DNA of 64,000 nucleotides, from the NCBI RefSeq assembly GCF_029946185.1, contig NZ_JAQSEA010000010.1, forward strand, positions 1-64,000, read 5' to 3'. The notes beneath the pieces are model-generated. The model did no database searches. It had not been told where the DNA came from and saw nothing but the letters and a program-made list of their open reading frames with translations. Numbering within the stretch: position 1 is the stretch's first letter; each line of letters starts with the position of its first letter. The position numbers and the translations under genes were made by a program. The DNA is from Prosthecobacter sp. (lineage in GTDB: Bacteria; Verrucomicrobiota; Verrucomicrobiia; Verrucomicrobiales; Verrucomicrobiaceae). Of this stretch, positions 28,379 through 37,949 are shown piece after piece.

Positions 28379-31375
28379 TCACTTCTTCATCAAATACGCA
28401 AAGAAGTCCTTCAGGTCCGCGTCGCTCATGCCGGTGGTGAGGCCTTCTGGCATCAGCGAAATGGGTGACGCTGTCATGGATTCGATGTCGGTCTGTTTGA
28501 GCGCGGTTTTGTTGTTGGCCATGTCCTTGATGACGATGCCCTTGGCGTCCTGCGCGTCCATGAGCCCGGTGAGGATCTGGCCGCCCTTTGTTTTCACGAT
28601 GTAGGCGCCGAAGCCCTCGCGGATTTCCATGCTGGGCATGAAGAGGTTGTCGAGCCAGAAGTCGGCGTTGCTGCGGTCATAGCCGGTGAGTTCGGGGCCG
28701 ATGGCTCCGCCTTCGCCAAAGAGCTTGTGGCAGATGAAACAGCGGCCCATGAACTGGATCTTGCCCTTCTCGGCATCGCCTAGTCCGGTTTTCAGCACGG
28801 CCTTGATGCGCTCCGACTCCTTTTTCTTTTCCGGTGTGGGACCGGTTGCCAGCAGGCCCTTCCAGTGCTTGTCGATGGCCGCATCAATCTCCGGGTCTTT
28901 GTGCAGGCTGAGCTGGCGTACGATGTCGATGGTGAAATGCTTCACCGGCACCTTCCAGTCGTTAACAAAACTCACCAAAATCTGCGCCCACTCCTTGCGG
29001 CCTGCCATCACGCGCAGGGCGTCTTCACGCAGCGCCTGGTCACCGGAAATTTGAGTTTCCCAGCCGAGCAGTAGCGCTTCGGGGATGCGCTTGTCGCCAA
29101 ACTTAGCCGCCGCTTGCAGCATGCCACGTTTGAGACTCGCCGGATTGGTGGTCTTCAAAATCGCCACCATCGGCATCACCGCTTCCTGTTTGCCCAGTTC
29201 GGCCAGCGTCTTCGCGATGCCGATGCGTGCGGTGTTGCTGGCTTTCTTGTCGGACAGCAGCGCGAGCGCCTTCTTAAGCGCGTCGGCATTGCCACTGCGC
29301 AGCGCCAGCGTGAGGTCGCCGCCCCCTTGCTTCGCCATGTAGTCGTTGAGCGCTTTGGTAAGTGATTCCGGCAGCTTCGGCATCTCCGCGCCTTCAAACG
29401 CGGACGCAATGCCCGCGATGAACTTGCCACGCAGCGCTTCGTCGTTGGTCAGCGCGAGCAGATCGGCGCAGGACTGGAAGTTCTCCTCACCACCCGCCAG
29501 CGCGTAGCGTTTCGCGAGCTTTTCAGCGAGGTGATCGAGGAAGAGGGTGGTCTTGAGAAAAGCGGTGTCGGCTTTGAGGAAGGTGAAGACGGCGGCGCGT
29601 TCCTTTTCCGCCTTCGATTCGAGCGCCCACCATGCGAGTAGCGGCAGATGGCCGCTGATGTCTTCGGCATCACCAACCCAGAGCAGGGGCAGGGCGGACT
29701 GGGCCGGAATCTTTTTGGCCGTAGCAAGAATCTGGGCGCGGACTTCGGGATGTTTCTCTGTTTTAGCCATTTTCAGAAGGGCGTCCGTGTTCCGGTTTTC
29801 CTCCCCGACCATCTTCACGGACCAGCGCCGGATGTAAGGATCGCTGCTGGTGAAGGGCAGATCGTCGGCCAGCCCCAGCGCATCCAGTGCCCACAGGGTT
29901 TCGAGCGTCTGCGGCAGGGCCTTGAGCTTGGGGCCGAGTTCGGTGAGATGACGCCACCCGATCTCCAAGATGGCCTGCTTGCGGAACCACTCATTCGGAT
30001 GGCTCAGGTAACCGAGCAACTCCTCCCCGCTCGCCTTGCTCAGATCAAATGGCTTCAACTTCGGCGCACCCGCAGCAGGCCGTACGCGATAGATCCGGCC
30101 GCTCGTCTTGTGCCAGTCGTCGATGGGGCTGACGTGGCTCAGGCGGGTGTCATACCAGTCGGCCATGTAGAAGCCGCCGTCGGGACCCACACCAGCCCAG
30201 ACGGGGCGGAACCAGCGGTCCGGGGTGCTGAGGAGATTTTCCTCATCCTTCGTGCGGAAGGTGGAGCCGTCCGGGAGGCGCTCGCTGACATAGACGAGGT
30301 TATGCAGCGCGTTCGGGGCGATGATTTTACCCTCGTAGGCGCTGCCGAGCAGGCCGCCTTCATACACGGTGAAGGCCTGGGGGAAGCGTTTGTTATCGCC
30401 CTCATGCTTCATGTGCTCGAACCAGCCGAAGGCATACGGATTGGTCAGCGGGCCGTGCTTGCCCCAGCCTTTGATGCCGTAGCTGCCCTGCTCATAATGC
30501 ATGCCGCGTGTGGCACCGTTCGTGCCGGAGAACAGGCGGCCCTTGCTGTCGAAGTCGAGGCTGAAGGTGTTGCCTCCGCCTTCACCGTAGATTTCGAAGG
30601 TCATCTTCTTGGGGTGGTAGCGCCAGATGCACTGGCCCTCCCACTTCACATTCTTGGTGTTGGCGCTGCTGACGTTGCCGGTGGTGGTGCTGCCGTTCGC
30701 ACCGTAGAGCCAGCCGTCCATGCCCCATTGCAGATTCGTGGCGACGCTGTGCGTGTCTTCCAGGCCGAAGCCGCTGAGCTCCACCTCGGGCGTGTCATTG
30801 TCGGGCTTCGCGTCAAAATCGGCGTCCGCATAGCTGAGCAGATACGGGGGATTCAGCACCCAGATGCGCCCCATGCCATGCAGCGCGGCGCTGGCGATGT
30901 TCAGACCGGTGATGACGTCCTCGTGCTTGTCGAAAAAGCCGTCGCCATCCGTGTCTTCAAAGACGGTGATCTTGTCGGCCCCCTTTTCGCCCCGTGGCGG
31001 CGGCAGCGGCACCTTGTCAAACTTGGCGCGCAGGTGCTGATCGTAGCTGATGATCTTCAGCCCGGCGGGGAATTGGTACTGCCGGTACTGCACCACCCAC
31101 ATGCGGCCCTTGGAATCCCAGCTCACATACAGCGGCTGCTCCACCACCGGCTCGGCAGCCATGAGGTCGATGACGACATCGCTGCGTATTTTGAATTTCT
31201 TCAATGCCTCCTCGGGGGGCGTGGGCGGCGTGTCGTCACGCATGACCCCGCGTCCGGCGCGGGTTTCCATGATCTTTTTCACGGCCTCATTCCCCGCGAC
31301 GGCGTCGGTTTTGACGTTCGGGTCGGCAGCGAGCGCGGAACTGCCGAGCATGAGGAGAAGGAAGCGCGTTTTCAT
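28379..31375 (-). CDS. PVC-type secreted dehydrogenase-HEAT-cytochrome c fusion
   Basis: A 998-residue exported protein; start at 31375 on MKTRFLLLMLGSSALAADPN, a signal peptide. Residues 60-460 form a beta-propeller like sorbosone dehydrogenase (YVSWDSKGRMWVVQYRQYQFPAG, EDTDGDGFFDKHEDVITGLNI), the region I know as TIGR02604. Residues 480-850 look like HEAT-type helical repeats. The C-terminal 130 residues hold a haem-binding site CFICH with a following GPELTGYDR. Such fusions are hallmarks of Planctomycetes and Verrucomicrobia and are thought to oxidise sugars or polysaccharide fragments in the periplasm; the substrate is not known. Confidence 0.88.
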   Translation of the reverse strand: MKTRFLLLMLGSSALAADPNVKTDAVAGNEAVKKIMETRAGRGVMRDDTPPTPPEEALKKFKIRSDVVIDLMAAEPVVEQPLYVSWDSKGRMWVVQYRQYQFPAGLKIISYDQHLRAKFDKVPLPPPRGEKGADKITVFEDTDGDGFFDKHEDVITGLNIASAALHGMGRIWVLNPPYLLSYADADFDAKPDNDTPEVELSGFGLEDTHSVATNLQWGMDGWLYGANGSTTTGNVSSANTKNVKWEGQCIWRYHPKKMTFEIYGEGGGNTFSLDFDSKGRLFSGTNGATRGMHYEQGSYGIKGWGKHGPLTNPYAFGWFEHMKHEGDNKRFPQAFTVYEGGLLGSAYEGKIIAPNALHNLVYVSERLPDGSTFRTKDEENLLSTPDRWFRPVWAGVGPDGGFYMADWYDTRLSHVSPIDDWHKTSGRIYRVRPAAGAPKLKPFDLSKASGEELLGYLSHPNEWFRKQAILEIGWRHLTELGPKLKALPQTLETLWALDALGLADDLPFTSSDPYIRRWSVKMVGEENRNTDALLKMAKTEKHPEVRAQILATAKKIPAQSALPLLWVGDAEDISGHLPLLAWWALESKAEKERAAVFTFLKADTAFLKTTLFLDHLAEKLAKRYALAGGEENFQSCADLLALTNDEALRGKFIAGIASAFEGAEMPKLPESLTKALNDYMAKQGGGDLTLALRSGNADALKKALALLSDKKASNTARIGIAKTLAELGKQEAVMPMVAILKTTNPASLKRGMLQAAAKFGDKRIPEALLLGWETQISGDQALREDALRVMAGRKEWAQILVSFVNDWKVPVKHFTIDIVRQLSLHKDPEIDAAIDKHWKGLLATGPTPEKKKESERIKAVLKTGLGDAEKGKIQFMGRCFICHKLFGEGGAIGPELTGYDRSNADFWLDNLFMPSMEIREGFGAYIVKTKGGQILTGLMDAQDAKGIVIKDMANNKTALKQTDIESMTASPISLMPEGLTTGMSDADLKDFFAYLMKK

Positions 31376-31513
31376 AAGTGAGAGACTAACAAACGAAGCT
31401 GCGGTGCTTTCTTGCCGCCTTGTCACTGGTTCCGGTATTTTCGTGTGGCAGAAAAAAGAAGAGGTCAGGCGGGATTTGCACTCCAATTTACGAAATCCAC
31501 CCAATTCTATTCC

Positions 31514-32674
31514 ATGGCTGACTCCTACACCGAAGTGACTTCACAAAACTGGTTCAGCCGCATTGGCGGATCGATCAAAGGCATCCTGTTTGGCATCATT
31601 ATCATTCCCGTGACGATCGTTCTGCTCTGGTGGAATGAAGGCCGTGCCGTCACCACCGCGAACAGTCTGAAGGAAGGTGCCGCCGCCGTGGTGCATGTGG
31701 CTGCGGACAAAGTGGACCCTGCCAATGACAAAAAACTCGTGCATGTGACAGGGGACGCGAAAGCCACGGGCATGGTGGAAGACACAAATTACGGCATCAG
31801 CGTGCCAGCGCTCCGGATTGTTCGCACCGAGGAGATTTATCAGTGGGTGGAGAACACGAAGACGGAGACAAAGGAAAAAGTCGGTGGCAGTGAAGAAACC
31901 ACGACTACCTACACTTATGAAAAGAAATGGGTGGATGAGCCGGTGAAGTCCTCCGAATTCAAAAAGCCCGAAGGCCACACCAATAAGGGAGACTTGATCC
32001 CCGAAAACGCGAACATCGCTGCCGGGGAGGTCACCCTAGGTGTGTTCGATGTGCCGGAAGACTTCGTGAAACAGATGGGCAGCCCGATCAAGAATGCGGT
32101 CACGGATGCGGATCTGGCCAGGCTGCCTGAGGATCTCAAAACTGGAACGAAAATCCAGGACGGGGCCTTTTACATTGGTGAAAACCCCAAAACGCCCCAG
32201 GTCGGTGACGTGCGCGTATCCTTTGAAATCGTGAAGCCCGGCACCTACAGCATCCTGGCGGCGCAGATCGATGAAACCTTTGAGCCCTACCAGACCAAGG
32301 CCGGTGACGCGATCAACTTCATCGAGGAGGGCACGGTCAGTGCCGAAGCGATGTTTAAAAACGCCGCCGCCGCGAACTCGATGATCACCTGGCTGGTGCG
32401 CTTTTTCGGCTTCCTCTTCATGGCCTTCGGTTTCATGGCCATCATGAAGCCGCTTAGCGTGCTGGGCAGTGTGATCCCCTTCATTGGGAACATCATCGGC
32501 ATGGGCACGGGCCTGATCTCTTTTGTCCTTGCCGGCACCATTTCCTTCCTGGTGATCGCCATCGCCTGGATCTTTGTCCGCCCGCTGCTGGGCATCGCCA
32601 TGCTGGCGCTGGCCATCGGTGGATTTATCTACATGCGTAAACTGGCAGCCGCCAGCAAGCCCGCCACGGTTTGA
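31514..32674 (+). CDS. TMEM43-family membrane protein
   Basis: A 386-residue protein (Met at 31514) with one helix near the N terminus (GILFGIIIIPVTIVLLWWNEGRAV), a large extracytoplasmic domain with GTKIQDGAFYIGENPKTPQVGDVRVSFE, and a C-terminal group of about four helices. This layout, with the WWNEGRAV signature, is the bacterial TMEM43/LUMA-like family, whose biochemical role is unknown. It is divergent from the cytochrome c fusion gene and lies 74 bases before the kinase gene. Confidence 0.8.
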   Translation: MADSYTEVTSQNWFSRIGGSIKGILFGIIIIPVTIVLLWWNEGRAVTTANSLKEGAAAVVHVAADKVDPANDKKLVHVTGDAKATGMVEDTNYGISVPALRIVRTEEIYQWVENTKTETKEKVGGSEETTTTYTYEKKWVDEPVKSSEFKKPEGHTNKGDLIPENANIAAGEVTLGVFDVPEDFVKQMGSPIKNAVTDADLARLPEDLKTGTKIQDGAFYIGENPKTPQVGDVRVSFEIVKPGTYSILAAQIDETFEPYQTKAGDAINFIEEGTVSAEAMFKNAAAANSMITWLVRFFGFLFMAFGFMAIMKPLSVLGSVIPFIGNIIGMGTGLISFVLAGTISFLVIAIAWIFVRPLLGIAMLALAIGGFIYMRKLAAASKPATV

Positions 32675-32748
32675 AACGGAACACCTAAATATACCCCAAG
32701 GTTTAAGGTTGTTGCTCCCTTGGGCAGGTGTGTCACAGTACCTCACTG

Positions 32749-34041
32749 ATGCGACTTACCAGCAGTTCCGCCGCTCCCCTTGTGACTCGTTCCGCTCCAC
32801 CTTCCTCGCAGGAGCTTTCCGCCATGATGCCCTTTGGGCGTTATTCGGTGCAGGCGCAGGTGGGCATTGGCGGCATGGGTACGGTGTATCGTGGCACCCA
32901 GCTCAGCCTGGGGCGGCCGGTGGCCATCAAGGTGCTGCGTGTGACCGACGGGTATGACTTTGCCTTTGAAGACCGCTTCCGTCGTGAAGCGCGGGCCATG
33001 GCCACGCTCAACCACCCAAACATTGTCGCCATCTACGACTATGGCCACATCGGCACTGAGTTTTTGTTTTTCGTCATGGAGTTCGTCGATGGCACCGACC
33101 TCGGTGAAATCATGAGCACCGGGCGCATGACGCGCGAACTCGCGCTGCAGCTGCTGCCGCAGATCTGCGCCGGACTCGAATACGCGCACTCCAAAGGCAT
33201 CGTCCATCGTGACATCAAGCCCGCGAACATCATGCTCACGCGGCAGGGGGAGGTGAAGATCACAGACTTCGGGCTCGCCAAGGACGTCATGCGTTCGCCC
33301 TCCATGGTCACAGAAACGCACATGGTCATGGGCACGCCGGAGTACGCCGCACCGGAGCAGTTCAACGCCCATCGGGATGTCGATCATCGTGCCGACATCT
33401 ATGCTTTCGGCGTGCTGATGTATCAGATGCTTACCGGGGCTCTGCCGCGCGGCTCCTGGCAGCCACCTTCGTCCTTGCTGCCTGGCCTGGACCCCCGCTT
33501 TGACGCCATCATCATCCGGGCGCTGATGACAGATCCGCAGCACCGTTATCAGTCGTTGGGTGACATGCGCCACATGATTGAGGCTGCGCGAGTGCCGGTG
33601 GCGCAGACTCCCAGCAGACCGTTGATGCAGGTCGCCAAACCCTCTGCCGGACGCATCCTGCTGCTCGAGGACGATCTCATGGTGCGCGATCTGATGCGGC
33701 GTGCTCTGGAAAAGTTCTCTTTTGAAGTCGTCGAAACCGGAGACGGCAAGGACACGCTGCGACTGTATCAGGAGGCGATGCAGCAGGGCCGCCCCTATGA
33801 CCTCGCCATTCTCGACCTCACCATTCCCGATGGCATGTGCGGCCGGGAAACCATGATGTATCTCCGTCGTCTCGATCCACAAATCCTCGCCATCGTCTCC
33901 TCCGGCTACCGGGATGATGCCGTGATGAGGGACTGCGCCGCCTACGGCTTTGCTGCTGCGCTGCCGAAGCCCTATCAGGTCGAAGGCCTGCTGCACGTGG
34001 TGAATGGTGCTCTCGCCGTGGGCCGCCGACGGACGGTGTAG
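32749..34041 (+). CDS. Ser/Thr protein kinase fused to a response-regulator receiver domain
   Basis: A 430-residue protein in a rare order: kinase first, receiver last. Kinase, about residues 28-280: Gly-rich loop VGIGGMGTVYRG, the Lys in VAIKVL, catalytic HRDIKPANI, DFGLAKD and GTPEYAAPEQ. Receiver, about 300-425: acidic pair LLLEDD, phosphoacceptor Asp in LAILDLTIPDG, the Ser of VSSGYRDD and the Lys of LPKPY. All catalytic residues are present in both halves. No membrane helix or PASTA repeat, so it is cytoplasmic. The start is uncertain between 32728 (GTG), 32749 and 32824; a histidine kinase partner is not in the window. Confidence 0.85.
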   Translation: MRLTSSSAAPLVTRSAPPSSQELSAMMPFGRYSVQAQVGIGGMGTVYRGTQLSLGRPVAIKVLRVTDGYDFAFEDRFRREARAMATLNHPNIVAIYDYGHIGTEFLFFVMEFVDGTDLGEIMSTGRMTRELALQLLPQICAGLEYAHSKGIVHRDIKPANIMLTRQGEVKITDFGLAKDVMRSPSMVTETHMVMGTPEYAAPEQFNAHRDVDHRADIYAFGVLMYQMLTGALPRGSWQPPSSLLPGLDPRFDAIIIRALMTDPQHRYQSLGDMRHMIEAARVPVAQTPSRPLMQVAKPSAGRILLLEDDLMVRDLMRRALEKFSFEVVETGDGKDTLRLYQEAMQQGRPYDLAILDLTIPDGMCGRETMMYLRRLDPQILAIVSSGYRDDAVMRDCAAYGFAAALPKPYQVEGLLHVVNGALAVGRRRTV

Positions 34042-34075
34042 TACATGCCTTCAAAGGTATCGGGGCTCATAAGGT

Positions 34076-34489
34076 TCATTCAGCATAGTCGGGCACACGA
34101 TTTCCTGAGCCAAACTGTCTGCGCCAGGCAATGAATCTCGTGTGAGCTGGGCTGATTTGGTGAACCTGAGTTGCCACGAACACTTCGTTTGAATAAATGT
34201 TCTCAAAGTGACCAGAAACGTCCACCCAAGCGGCGGTTCCTTTCTTATTTAGCGAGGAGCCGTCTCTATGAGCGGGTTGAGATTGAACATAATCCCAGAC
34301 GCTCCGGGGGAAACAGCAGCTGAGAGCCTGATACCTGCGATACACGGGGGTGGTCACAATAAAGTCCGCTCCACCAGCTACGACGGTAACGTGCCCTTGA
34401 CGCCGCAGTTCCTTTTCATGTGAAGCCTTTTGAGAACTGGTGCATCCCAGCGCCGAGGTCAAAGCCAGCATGGCGAGCAGCGTTTTCAT
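34076..34489 (-). CDS. Hypothetical lipoprotein
   Basis: A 137-residue protein starting at 34489 (MKTLLAMLALTSALGCTSSQ), with a lipoprotein lipobox ALGC, so it is probably membrane-anchored. The mature part contains HVTVVAGGADFIVTTPVYRRYQALSCCF with an unusual Cys pair, and WVDVSGHFENIYSNEVFVATQVHQISP. Nothing in it is recognised. Its start is 26 bases downstream of the oxidoreductase stop, on the same strand, so they may be co-transcribed. Confidence 0.55.
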   Translation of the reverse strand: MKTLLAMLALTSALGCTSSQKASHEKELRRQGHVTVVAGGADFIVTTPVYRRYQALSCCFPRSVWDYVQSQPAHRDGSSLNKKGTAAWVDVSGHFENIYSNEVFVATQVHQISPAHTRFIAWRRQFGSGNRVPDYAE

Positions 34490-34515
34490 GCAATTCAGGG
34501 ATGAAGGTCGTTTTT

Positions 34516-35547
34516 TTACACCACCCTCACCGCCGCCTGGGCGTCCATCGCCTGCCACACGGCATGCACCACTCGCATGTAGTTCATGCCTTCGCCGAAT
34601 CCTGGCCGTGGTCGCGGCGCTTGGGGATCTCGCACTGCGGCGATGAAATCGCGCTCCACCGTCCAGCTTCGTTGCATCTCGGTGGGAACCGACAGTGACT
34701 CCAGTTTGCCGCCGCGTTTGCCGAGTTGGAGGTCGTCCGTGTTGAAGTCATAGCTCAGCGTGCCTTCGGAGCCGAAGATCCACAGCTTGTCCGTCGGCGC
34801 ATGCGCGGCCACACCGCTGAAGAGCATCGTTGCTTCGATGCCGCTGCGGAATTTGGCCATCACGTTGACGAAATCAGGAATATCCACCTCCACGCCCGCA
34901 CGTTCCGGAATCACCACATTGCCGCGTGCCTCCAGCTCCACGATATGTCCGAGCCAATGCTGCAGCACCTCGGTGTAAATGCCCAACGTGAGGATTTGAA
35001 TCCCGCTCAGGTCCGACTGCTGCCGCCAGTGCGCGGGCTTCGCCGCATCCAGCCAGGCATCATTGAAGCTGTGCAGCAGCACCTGATGCGGCGTGCCGAT
35101 GGCTCCTTCCGCGAGCAGTTGCTTCACTAGTTCGCCACCATGCATGCCCTGCGGTGCCGGACAGATCGCGGTGACGAGTTCCGGATACCGCATGGACGCC
35201 TCCCACATCTGGTTCGCCTCTGGAAGGGATGCCGCCATGCGTGCCTGCGTGAAGACATGCTTGCCGTGCTGCAGCGCGTAGCATGTCATTTCCGAATGCA
35301 TGTACGGGTGCGTGCCGATCCAGACCACATCCACTTCAGGACTCGACGCCAGCTCTTCCCAGCGCTCCACGGCCTTCGCTTCGGGTGCAAACTCGCGGCA
35401 AAAGGCCTCGGAGCTCTCCAGCGAGCGGTTCGTCACCTGCGTGATCTGCACGTTCGGGATGGCCCGCAGGCCGGGCATGTGGCGGGATTTGACGATGCCA
35501 CCGGCACCAATGATGCCGATGCGGATGGGTTGCTCTGTTGCGGTCAT
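34516..35547 (-). CDS. GFO/IDH/MOCA-family oxidoreductase
   Basis: A 343-residue NAD(P)-dependent dehydrogenase; start at 35547 (MTATEQPIRIGIIGAGGIVKSRHMP). The Rossmann half shows GxGxxx in IGIIGAGGI, VWIGTHPYMHSEM and the KHVFTQARMA segment in place of the usual EKP; the Lys of the EKP motif is not obvious. The C-terminal half has the family's beta-sheet domain (IWIFGSEGTLSYDFNTDDL). Substrate is probably a sugar or inositol-like compound, but the missing EKP Lys leaves catalysis uncertain. Verrucomicrobiota carry many paralogues of this family. Confidence 0.85.
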   Translation of the reverse strand: MTATEQPIRIGIIGAGGIVKSRHMPGLRAIPNVQITQVTNRSLESSEAFCREFAPEAKAVERWEELASSPEVDVVWIGTHPYMHSEMTCYALQHGKHVFTQARMAASLPEANQMWEASMRYPELVTAICPAPQGMHGGELVKQLLAEGAIGTPHQVLLHSFNDAWLDAAKPAHWRQQSDLSGIQILTLGIYTEVLQHWLGHIVELEARGNVVIPERAGVEVDIPDFVNVMAKFRSGIEATMLFSGVAAHAPTDKLWIFGSEGTLSYDFNTDDLQLGKRGGKLESLSVPTEMQRSWTVERDFIAAVRDPQAPRPRPGFGEGMNYMRVVHAVWQAMDAQAAVRVV

Positions 35548-35592
35548 AGACGTATGGATTGTGACACGTTGGAGCCAACATCCAAGCCCTGC

Positions 35593-36048
35593 ATGCAAAT
35601 CCTCCACATCTTCATTTCCCCAGAGCACAACTTCGTCGGTCATCACGGCCTGCCACCCGGCACCGCGCCGACGGTCGAAGTGCCTGAAGTTGAATGCGTG
35701 ACCGGCAAGGGCCTGCGCGGCGACCGCTATTTCGACTGGAAGGAAGACTACAAGGGCCAGGTCACCTTTTTTGAGCACGAGCAGTACGAACGCGTCTGCG
35801 AACAATTCAGTGTGATGGGCGTGCCAGTTTCCGCTTTCCGTCGCAACATCATCACCAAAGGCATCGATCTCAACACTCTCATTGGCACCGAATTTGAAGT
35901 GCAGGGCGTGCGTTTTCTCGGCACGCAGGAGGCCGCGCCCTGCCATTGGATGAACCAGGCCTTCGCCGAAGGCGCGGAAGCCGCGCTCAAAGGCCACGGC
36001 GGCCTGCGTGCCAAAATCTTGAGTGACGGCATCCTCCGCAAAACATGA
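35593..36048 (+). CDS. MOSC-domain protein
   Basis: A 151-residue protein that is essentially a single MOSC domain, the fold used by molybdenum cofactor sulfurase C termini and related sulfur carriers. The conserved Cys is in AAPCHWMNQAF, with upstream GKGLRGDRYF, FEHEQYE and FRRNIITKGIDLNTL. It overlaps mobA by four bases (ATGA), which supports a role in molybdopterin or metal-sulfur chemistry. A much longer in-frame extension upstream runs antisense to the oxidoreductase and was not accepted. Confidence 0.85.
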   Translation: MQILHIFISPEHNFVGHHGLPPGTAPTVEVPEVECVTGKGLRGDRYFDWKEDYKGQVTFFEHEQYERVCEQFSVMGVPVSAFRRNIITKGIDLNTLIGTEFEVQGVRFLGTQEAAPCHWMNQAFAEGAEAALKGHGGLRAKILSDGILRKT

Positions 36049-36626
36049 CCTCTCCCTTCGCCGCCGCATTGCTCGCCGGGGGCCGCTCCACCCGGATGAA
36101 ACAGGACAAAGCCCTGCTTCACTGGCATGGACAGGACCTGTGGCAGGCGCAATTGCACAAGCTGCAATCTTTGGGTGCCGAACGCGTGCTGCTCTCCTGC
36201 CGCAGTGAGCAGTCCTTGTTCGTCAGCCCCGACGAAAGCGTGGAAGTCATGCACGATCCCGAGGGCATCGATGAAGGCCCGCTCGGTGCCATCACCCGTT
36301 GTTTGGAACAGGTGCAAATGCCGCTGCTCGTCCTCGCCGTCGATATGCCCTGGATGACCGCCGCCTTTCTGCGCGAGCAATTGCACCAGCACGAGAGCCC
36401 GGAGAAGGGCTGGTTCTTCCGTGGCCCGCACGGCGATGAAGCCCTGGCCGGACTCTACGTTTCCTCCATGCTGCCGCTCATGCGCGAGGCGCTGTCCAAG
36501 AAAGACTTCAAGCTTCAGCACCTCATCGAGGCCGCCGTCCATTCAGAACTGGCCATCACTCATGCGCTCGGGGACGAACAGATGCCGTTTTTCCACAATG
36601 CGAACACGCCGGCGGATTTGAAATGA
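36045..36626 (+). CDS. mobA: Molybdenum cofactor guanylyltransferase
   Basis: Transfers GMP from GTP to molybdopterin, giving the guanine dinucleotide cofactor. The 193 residues show the nucleotidyltransferase start AALLAGGRSTRMKQDKALL, the Asp-containing LLVLAVDMPWM, and GPHGDEALAGLYVSSML. Length fits the family. Translationally coupled to the MOSC gene. Substrate enzymes for the cofactor are not in the window. Confidence 0.9.
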   Translation: MTSPFAAALLAGGRSTRMKQDKALLHWHGQDLWQAQLHKLQSLGAERVLLSCRSEQSLFVSPDESVEVMHDPEGIDEGPLGAITRCLEQVQMPLLVLAVDMPWMTAAFLREQLHQHESPEKGWFFRGPHGDEALAGLYVSSMLPLMREALSKKDFKLQHLIEAAVHSELAITHALGDEQMPFFHNANTPADLK

Positions 36627-36646
36627 TGTCGCAATATCGCGCCATC

Positions 36647-37006
36647 TCACAACTTTTGAAGCTGGGCCGTCAGATACTCGCCACAGGGCGTTTCTTTGCC
36701 ATCCTTGAAGCGGATCAAGTAGGCCTTGCCGGAAGTCCCTGACGAGGAGGCCACTTTGGCGATGAAGTCGGCGGCGGTCTTCACTTCCTTGTCATTCCGC
36801 CCCCATTTGGCGCGGAGGAATTTGGCCGCGTTCGCCGCGCTGTAATCGCTGCCGTTCCGGACGAAGGTGGCGTTTTCCAGTCCCTGGATATGCGAGATCA
36901 GAGATTCGATCTTCGCCTTTTCCGCCGCCGGCGCGGTCTCTGCAGCAGGCAGCGCGGTAAAGAAACAAAGAAGGTACAGGAATGGGAGAATGAGCTTCAG
37001 TGACAT
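36647..37006 (-). CDS. DUF5329-like periplasmic protein
   Basis: A 119-residue protein from the Met at 37006 (MSLKLILPFLYLLCFFTALPA), a signal peptide. The mature part matches the pattern I recall for DUF5329: IESLISHIQGLENATFVRNGSDYSAANAAKFLRAKWG, then TAADFIAKVASSSGTSGKAYLIRFKDGKETP. Function unknown. It is downstream of rsmE on the same strand, 45 bases away, and converges with mobA. Confidence 0.7.
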   Translation of the reverse strand: MSLKLILPFLYLLCFFTALPAAETAPAAEKAKIESLISHIQGLENATFVRNGSDYSAANAAKFLRAKWGRNDKEVKTAADFIAKVASSSGTSGKAYLIRFKDGKETPCGEYLTAQLQKL

Positions 37007-37051
37007 GGCTACTGATGAATCGCGTCTCGCCACCGCATGGGATGTGCTGAG

Positions 37052-37777
37052 TCAACGCAGCTCATGCCCCAAAATCGCCAGCGTGGCGATGCAAGCGGTC
37101 TCAGCCCGCAGCACCAACGGGCCTAGCGTGACCGGTACAAAGCCCGCCGCAAAAGCCTGCGCTTCTTCTTCCGTAGTGAAATCGCCTTCCGGGCCGATCA
37201 AGACGGCCACGCTGGTGGGTCTCGATTCCGGCAAAGCTTGCTTGAGCGTGCGGCTGTGTTCGCTCAGCGCAGGAATCAGTTTGAAGTCAGCCTGAAAAGT
37301 CAAACCCATGGCGAGCGCAATGGGTGCCTTCAATTCAGGCACGAACGGTGTGTGACACTGCTTCGCACTTTCGATCATGTGACGCCGCCATTTGGCGAGT
37401 TTCTTTTCCACCTGCGCGGAATCGAGATGAACCACGGTGCGCTCGGTGATGACAGGCTGCACACTTGCCGCGCCCAGCTCCACCGCCTTTTCGAGCATCC
37501 ACTCAAAGGGCTCGGCCTTGATCAGCGCGGGCAGCAGATGGATCGAGGTTTGAAACGGCTCGACGCATGTTTCAGAACGGATCACGGCCTGCACCGTCGA
37601 TTTGGTCACCTGCGTGATCTCGCAGACGGCCACGCGGCCTGCCCCATCAAAAATCTCGATGACATCCCCCGCCTGTTTCCGCATCACCCGCCCACAATGC
37701 TGCGCCTCATCCCCGCCGAGCGTGAGACGCGGCGTGGTCCAGTCAGCAGCAGGGAGATGGAAGCGGGGCAGGGACAT
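37052..37777 (-). CDS. rsmE: 16S rRNA (uracil(1498)-N(3))-methyltransferase
   Basis: Methylates U1498 of 16S rRNA. The 241-residue length and start (MSLPRFHLPAADW) match the family. Landmarks: the N-terminal PUA-like domain HCGRVMRKQAGDVIEIFDGAG, then the SPOUT knot with VAVLIGPEGDFTTEEEAQA and VTLGPLVLRAETACIATLAIL. The longer frame to 37855 has no support. It precedes a DUF5329 gene on the same strand. Confidence 0.95.
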   Translation of the reverse strand: MSLPRFHLPAADWTTPRLTLGGDEAQHCGRVMRKQAGDVIEIFDGAGRVAVCEITQVTKSTVQAVIRSETCVEPFQTSIHLLPALIKAEPFEWMLEKAVELGAASVQPVITERTVVHLDSAQVEKKLAKWRRHMIESAKQCHTPFVPELKAPIALAMGLTFQADFKLIPALSEHSRTLKQALPESRPTSVAVLIGPEGDFTTEEEAQAFAAGFVPVTLGPLVLRAETACIATLAILGHELR

Positions 37778-37949
37778 AGGTGGGTGCGCGGGTAATGAGC
37801 TTGTCTGCTTGGGCTCTTCAGGCAAGCAAGTCAAGCTGGAGGCGGAACCATTCATTGATGGGTATTTTGATCTAGACTTCTAGGAAATAGTATGTTTGTT
37901 TGTTAAACAAACATTCAATAAGAGCCTCAAAAACAGCATATTATTCGTC

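Noticed and set aside
29648..31381. 577-residue open frame on the plus strand
   Set aside because: It is the complement of the propeller part of the cytochrome fusion gene; the minus-strand protein has a signal peptide and conserved motifs.
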